From Planctomycetaceae bacterium (GTDB taxonomy: Bacteria > Planctomycetota > Planctomycetia > Planctomycetales > Planctomycetaceae), in assembly GCA_020426505.1 (NCBI GenBank), contig JAGQPX010000018.1, positions 1 through 37,000 on the forward strand: a stretch of 37,000 bases of DNA. The letters run 5' to 3'. Shown piece after piece: positions 33,646 through 37,000 of the stretch. A program made the position numbers and the translations under genes. The notes beneath the pieces are model-generated. The model was not told the origin of the DNA, made no database searches, and saw only the letters and a program-made list of their open reading frames with translations. Numbering within the stretch: the first letter of the stretch is position 1; every line of letters starts with the position of its first letter.

Positions 33646-35745
33646 ATGGCTGCCATGCACGCTGTCGGCATCGACTTGGGGACGACTTACTCGTGCGTGT
33701 CTCATCTCACGCCCGACGGTCAGGCCGTCACGCTGCCCAACCTCGAAGGCGAGCTCTCAACCCCCTCGGTCGTGCTGTTCGATGGCGATGAAGTGATCGT
33801 CGGCACCGAGGCTCTGCGGAACGCCGTCTCGCAGCCGGACCGCGTGGTGCAAAACGCTAAACGCTTCATGGGCGATCCGCACAAGTGCTGGGTCGTCGAT
33901 GGCAACGTCTATCGACCGGCTGATATCTCCGCCCTCATCCTGCGTCATCTGATTCAGTCCGCAGCGACTCAACTCGGACCGATTGAGCATGCGGTCATCA
34001 CGGTCCCGGCCCAATTCAGCGATCTGCAGCGACAGGACACCATCGAAGCGGGACACCTTGCCGGGTTGGACAAGGTCGACCTGATCAACGAGCCGGTCGC
34101 AGCCGCCCTCTGTTACGTGCTCGGGACCGAGGGGACATGGTTCTCGGAACTGGCCGACGATCAGACGATCATGGTCTACGACCTCGGTGGCGGCACGTTT
34201 GACTTGTCTCTCGTGCGTTATGCGAAGAATGCTGTCAACGTGGTGCAGAGTTCGGGCGACCTGCATCTCGGTGGCATCGACTGGAACGCGGTCCTCGAAT
34301 CGTACGCGTGTGACCAGTTCGTGCGTGAGATCCCCGATGACCCGCGTCTTGACCGGCAGAGCATGCAGGCGCTGGCGATCGATGCTGAGCAATGTAAACG
34401 TGCGCTTAGCGTGAGGCCGAAGGCGGCCATCTCAGTGGTGCATGCCGGTCGGCACAAGACGTACCCCGTCACCGTCAGTCAGTTTGAAGAGCTGACGTCT
34501 CATCTCGTGGCGAGGACCGAGAAGATTACCGTCGATACCGTCAAACGAAATGCACTCTCCAATCGCGGTGCACACGCCCGGAAGTACATCACCGACGACA
34601 AGCCCGGCTGGCAGGACATCGACGCCGTGCTGACAACCGGCGGTGCATCACGCATGCCCATGATTCGTGAGATGCTCAAGCGGGTCAGTGGCACCACGCT
34701 CAACACGTCACTCTCACCCGATCAGTCGATCTGCCGGGGTGCGGCATACTACGCCGGCATGTTGCTCAGCAATCAGAAGTTCGCCCGCTCGATCCTTGCC
34801 AGCGATGTTGCAGCCCGGCTGGCAAAGGTCCGGCAACGCAGCGTCACCGCCCGTGGCTTGGGTGTGCTCGTGAAGGACCCCGAGACCGGAGTGCAGTCGC
34901 CGCACTACTTCCTGCCGGCCAGCACTCCCCTCCCCTGTCAATTCACACAAGAGTACGGCACCGTCATCCCCAAACAGAAACGGGTCCACGTGCACGTCGT
35001 CGAAAGCGGCACCAACCCCGAGGCTCCGCCGGTCAAGCTGGGAACGTGCGTGATTAACGAACTCCCGCCGGAACTCCCCAAGGGGGCACCGATCGAGGTC
35101 ACGATCAGCTACGACGAGCAGGCCCGCGTGCACGTCGCTGCCCGCGACGTCACAAGTGGCAAAACGGCTCATGCCGAGATCGTGCGTGAGGAGAATCTCC
35201 TCAAACAGGACGAGCCGCCGCAGAGTGTGGAAGTGGCCCTCGTCGACACGGGTGACAAAGCGGGCGTCCGGGCCTCAACGGCCGGGGCGAAGGATCATCA
35301 ACTGCAAAAGACGTCCACCGCCCCCCACACCGAGCGGCCGGTCACTCGCAAACCGTTGCCACCCGAAGCAACCAAAAAACGTCGCCGCAAGTCGGCCTCG
35401 GCCGAAAGACTGGAGTCCTCCGAACGGCCGATCATCCTGTGCAACACCTGCGGCGAGCCTCTCGATGCACGGGGTCGCTGCCCCGCCGGTCACGACACCA
35501 AACTCCCCGCTGAGGCCAAACGCAAGCAACGCTCATCGTCGGCTCGCAAACGCAAAACGTCATCGAAACGCTCGAAGCCGGTCCGCAAGAGTGCAGTCCC
35601 CGTCGTCGAACCGTTGAGCGACCCGAGCTTCTTCGACATCGAACCCTACAACGCCAAAACCGAACGCATGCCGTCCGACAAAAGCCCGCCCCCCAAAAGC
35701 GTCAGCACCGACGAAGACGAATTCTGGGAACTGGTCGACGAGTGA
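33646..35745 (+). CDS. Hsp70-family protein with basic, zinc-ribbon-like tail
   Basis: A 699-aa protein. The actin-fold ATPase domain (about 1-395) carries phosphate-1 IDLGTTYSC (about 9), phosphate-2 VYDLGGGTFDL (about 177) and adenosine motif TTGGASRMP (about 330). A substrate-binding beta domain follows (about 400-520, PASTPLPCQFTQEYGT ... IEVTISYDEQARVHV). The usual helical lid is missing. It is replaced by a lysine/arginine-rich linker, a C-x-x-C ... C-x-x-x-H ribbon-like motif (CNTCGEPLDARGRCPAGH, about 599-616), a second basic stretch and an acidic end DEDEFWELVDE. The start is ATG 33646 with GGGAG 10 bases before; ATG 33655 is possible. No GrpE or DnaJ gene is nearby, so it is not the housekeeping DnaK. 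Confidence 0.9.
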   Translation: MAAMHAVGIDLGTTYSCVSHLTPDGQAVTLPNLEGELSTPSVVLFDGDEVIVGTEALRNAVSQPDRVVQNAKRFMGDPHKCWVVDGNVYRPADISALILRHLIQSAATQLGPIEHAVITVPAQFSDLQRQDTIEAGHLAGLDKVDLINEPVAAALCYVLGTEGTWFSELADDQTIMVYDLGGGTFDLSLVRYAKNAVNVVQSSGDLHLGGIDWNAVLESYACDQFVREIPDDPRLDRQSMQALAIDAEQCKRALSVRPKAAISVVHAGRHKTYPVTVSQFEELTSHLVARTEKITVDTVKRNALSNRGAHARKYITDDKPGWQDIDAVLTTGGASRMPMIREMLKRVSGTTLNTSLSPDQSICRGAAYYAGMLLSNQKFARSILASDVAARLAKVRQRSVTARGLGVLVKDPETGVQSPHYFLPASTPLPCQFTQEYGTVIPKQKRVHVHVVESGTNPEAPPVKLGTCVINELPPELPKGAPIEVTISYDEQARVHVAARDVTSGKTAHAEIVREENLLKQDEPPQSVEVALVDTGDKAGVRASTAGAKDHQLQKTSTAPHTERPVTRKPLPPEATKKRRRKSASAERLESSERPIILCNTCGEPLDARGRCPAGHDTKLPAEAKRKQRSSSARKRKTSSKRSKPVRKSAVPVVEPLSDPSFFDIEPYNAKTERMPSDKSPPPKSVSTDEDEFWELVDE

Positions 35746-35776
35746 CCCGGGCCACAGTCCCGTCCGAAAAGGATGA

Positions 35777-35812
35777 ACCGCAGAGAACGCGGAGATCGCA
35801 GAGGCGACGACC
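35777..35812 (+). repeat. 36-bp 4 x 9-nt repeat, degenerate copy 6
   Basis: Units ACCGCAGAG, AACGCGGAG, ATCGCAGAG followed by a degenerate fourth. It lies 32 bases after the stop of the Hsp70-family gene. Confidence 0.65.
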
Positions 35813-35865
35813 GTTCGACAACTCAATTGTGTAGGTCACTCAGTGGGCGGATAATGAATTGAACA

Positions 35866-36026
35866 TTATCGAGCAAAGCCGTTCCGGATAACGCGCATCA
35901 CACATTACCCAAGAATTGCTGTAAGGACCGCTTCCGGATACGCTTCAGTCAGATTCTCCGATTCCCCTCATGAGCGTTATCGAGCATCATTGAGCGTTAT
36001 CGAGACCTCGATAAACATTGTTATGC
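35866..36026. other. AT-richer region with repeated TTATCGAG and a GTTATGC cassette junction
   Basis: TTATCGAG occurs at 35866, 35977 and 35997 (the last two within 14-base TGAGCGTTATCGAG repeats 20 bases apart), and inverted at 36007-36014. GTTATGC at 36020-36026 directly precedes the cassette gene and matches the 5' end of the attC-like site in inverted form (GCATAAC). The stretch may be an integron recombination site. The bases between 35813 and 35865 show nothing recognisable. Confidence 0.4.
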
Positions 36027-36035
36027 AGGTACTCT

Positions 36036-36608
36036 ATGGCTATTGATTCGAATCAGCCGATTTACGTTATCAAGCAAGCATCTAGCACCGGGGCAAAGTG
36101 GGCAGTTCGCACCTTGCCGTTGGTGTCGTTGCTGATCGTTCTAACGGTGTGGTACACATCTGGATGGGGTGGCTACCGTCTCGAGACCCCCGAGATGATT
36201 ATTACAGGCATTGGTGCTGCCATACCGATATTCATTGCTCTGTTTATTCACTTTGACATCAAAAAAGGGAAACAATTTGGTCGAATCGAGCTAAGTGATG
36301 ACGGCATTCGACTCGTCGATGGAGGTGCGGTCACGAACTTCTCGTATACCGAACTGGATGGGATCGAGCTCAGCACTGTCACAGCCGATCCCTCGAAAGC
36401 GAAACGTTCTCTGGCTCTTGGAATCCTTGGCGGCTCGCCAGGTCTAATTGGTTCAGCCATAGCCCACTCGAAGGAAAAATATCTGGTAAACGTGAAACTA
36501 CCAAAACGCGAATTCTGCGGCGGCAGCATCCCTGATCTTGATACGTACAACGCCCTCAAGGCCATCATGGAAAGACACGGGGTGTCGCATACCAATCCGC
36601 TCGTATAG
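36036..36608 (+). CDS. Small membrane protein in an integron-like cassette, function unknown
   Basis: A 190-aa protein with two hydrophobic helices (TLPLVSLLIVLTVWYTSGW near residue 25 and MIITGIGAAIPIFIALFIHF near 55). A mostly beta-stranded C-terminal part follows (FGRIELSDDGIRLVDGGAVTNFSYTELDGIEL), resembling a PH-like or membrane-associated beta domain. ATG 36036 lies 10 bases after the putative cassette junction GTTATGC; no good Shine-Dalgarno is seen, as is common in cassettes. The region is more AT-rich than the flanking genes and uses different codons (for example ATT and TCT), suggesting recent transfer. I recognise no family. Confidence 0.75.
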   Translation: MAIDSNQPIYVIKQASSTGAKWAVRTLPLVSLLIVLTVWYTSGWGGYRLETPEMIITGIGAAIPIFIALFIHFDIKKGKQFGRIELSDDGIRLVDGGAVTNFSYTELDGIELSTVTADPSKAKRSLALGILGGSPGLIGSAIAHSKEKYLVNVKLPKREFCGGSIPDLDTYNALKAIMERHGVSHTNPLV

Positions 36609-36640
36609 CTAGTCGTCCTTGGTTCACTGGCGTTCGCGCT

Positions 36641-36732
36641 GCATAACAATGGGTTGCACACGGAGCCGCGGGCCGCGCGGGATTTTGGAATCAATATCGT
36701 TCGCCGCGGCCCGGTGAACCCTGTCGTTATCC
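36641..36732 (+). other. attC-like integron recombination site
   Basis: The 5' arm begins GCATAACAATGGGTTGCAC and the 3' arm ends GTGAACCCTGTCGTTATCC. The arms are complementary over about 25 positions with small bulges, giving an imperfect hairpin of about 92 bases whose ends are GCATAAC and GTTATCC. This fits the attC architecture (complementary R boxes, L-like inner stems, extrahelical bases) and matches planctomycete attC sites as I recall them. Confidence 0.65.
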
Positions 36733-36744
36733 CACCGTTAGTTC

Positions 36745-36817
36745 AGTAGGGTGCATGAAACGAAGTGAAATGCACCAGGAGAGGCGGTGCATTGCGCGTT
36801 GCTGCATGCACCCTACT
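36745..36817. repeat. AGTAGGGTGCATG inverted element after the attC-like site
   Basis: Perfect 13-base arms at 36745-36757 and 36805-36817, with an inner TGCACC/GGTGCA pair. It begins 12 bases after the attC-like site. No gene is seen between it and 36906. Confidence 0.75.
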
Positions 36818-36906
36818 TGACTCCATGCGCCATCAAAGTGACTCGCACTTGGCAGCGAGCGGGCTTTGCACGGAGCATGGATTGATCGCACTGACCGTCC
36901 GGAGAT

Positions 36907-37000
36907 TCAGCCAATCAGGACGTTGCCGACCAGCCCCATCAGGAAGCCGAGGACTGCTGCCATCGGTGGGAACCAGTTGGTCTGCCTTTGAAAAACTGAT
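36907..37000 (-). CDS. C-terminus of a membrane protein, 5' end outside window
   Basis: The minus-strand frame from the right edge ends at TGA 36909-36907. The visible 30 residues end in FPPMAAVLGFLMGLVGNVLIG, a strongly hydrophobic glycine-rich helix. Too little is visible to name a family; a small membrane protein or the last helix of a permease are both possible. Confidence 0.5.
   Translation of the reverse strand, partial: SVFQRQTNWFPPMAAVLGFLMGLVGNVLIG

Noticed and set aside
1..37000. tRNA, rRNA or riboswitch genes
   Set aside because: I looked for cloverleaf and conserved rRNA/riboswitch sequence by eye on both strands and saw none; short RNAs could still be missed without a covariance search.

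Overview
The window looks like a chromosome segment of a moderately GC-rich planctomycete (Planctomycetota, probably Planctomycetales). No rRNA or tRNA gene is present, so this rests on gene content: an ECF sigma factor next to a very large membrane Ser/Thr kinase, a PEP-CTERM protein, BNR sialidase-type and TPR-rich secreted proteins, long intergenic palindromes, and an attC-like site of the kind I recall from Rhodopirellula relatives.

Layout. 1-17403 is a polysaccharide (capsule/exopolysaccharide) locus: a bi-domain oxidoreductase (minus strand, cut by the left edge), a Wzx-type flippase, two tandem paralogous O-antigen ligase/polymerase genes, a GT4 glycosyltransferase, a secreted sialidase-like protein, a Wza-type export lipoprotein, a Wzc-type chain-length/tyrosine kinase, a third ligase/polymerase fused to a TPR-like tail, a small membrane protein and a UDP-GlcNAc-type dehydrogenase. 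Together they could make a uronate-type precursor, assemble a repeat unit on lipid, flip it, polymerise it and export it. 17576-22895 is a sigma factor plus a giant kinase with seven predicted membrane segments and a triplicated C-terminal module. 23425-33455 is mixed: a PEP-CTERM protein, an AmpG-like MFS permease, a MazG-type pyrophosphohydrolase, a TPR/gluzincin protein, a TAXI-domain membrane protein, a second kinase, a cupin and a TIGR04282-type protein. 33646-35745 is an Hsp70-family protein with a zinc-ribbon-like tail. 36036-36732 looks like an orphan integron gene cassette (small membrane protein plus attC-like site). A partial membrane-protein gene enters from the right edge.

The most unusual feature is the non-coding DNA. 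Much of the longer intergenic sequence holds palindromic or 9-nt-periodic elements of a dozen or so types. Many begin exactly at, or contain, the stop codon of the neighbouring gene, and one imperfect palindrome lies in frame inside a kinase domain. There is also a 127-bp MITE-like element with perfect 19-bp terminal inverted repeats and a perfect 33-nt palindrome in a divergent promoter region. Similarities and functions are judged by eye; no database search was run.
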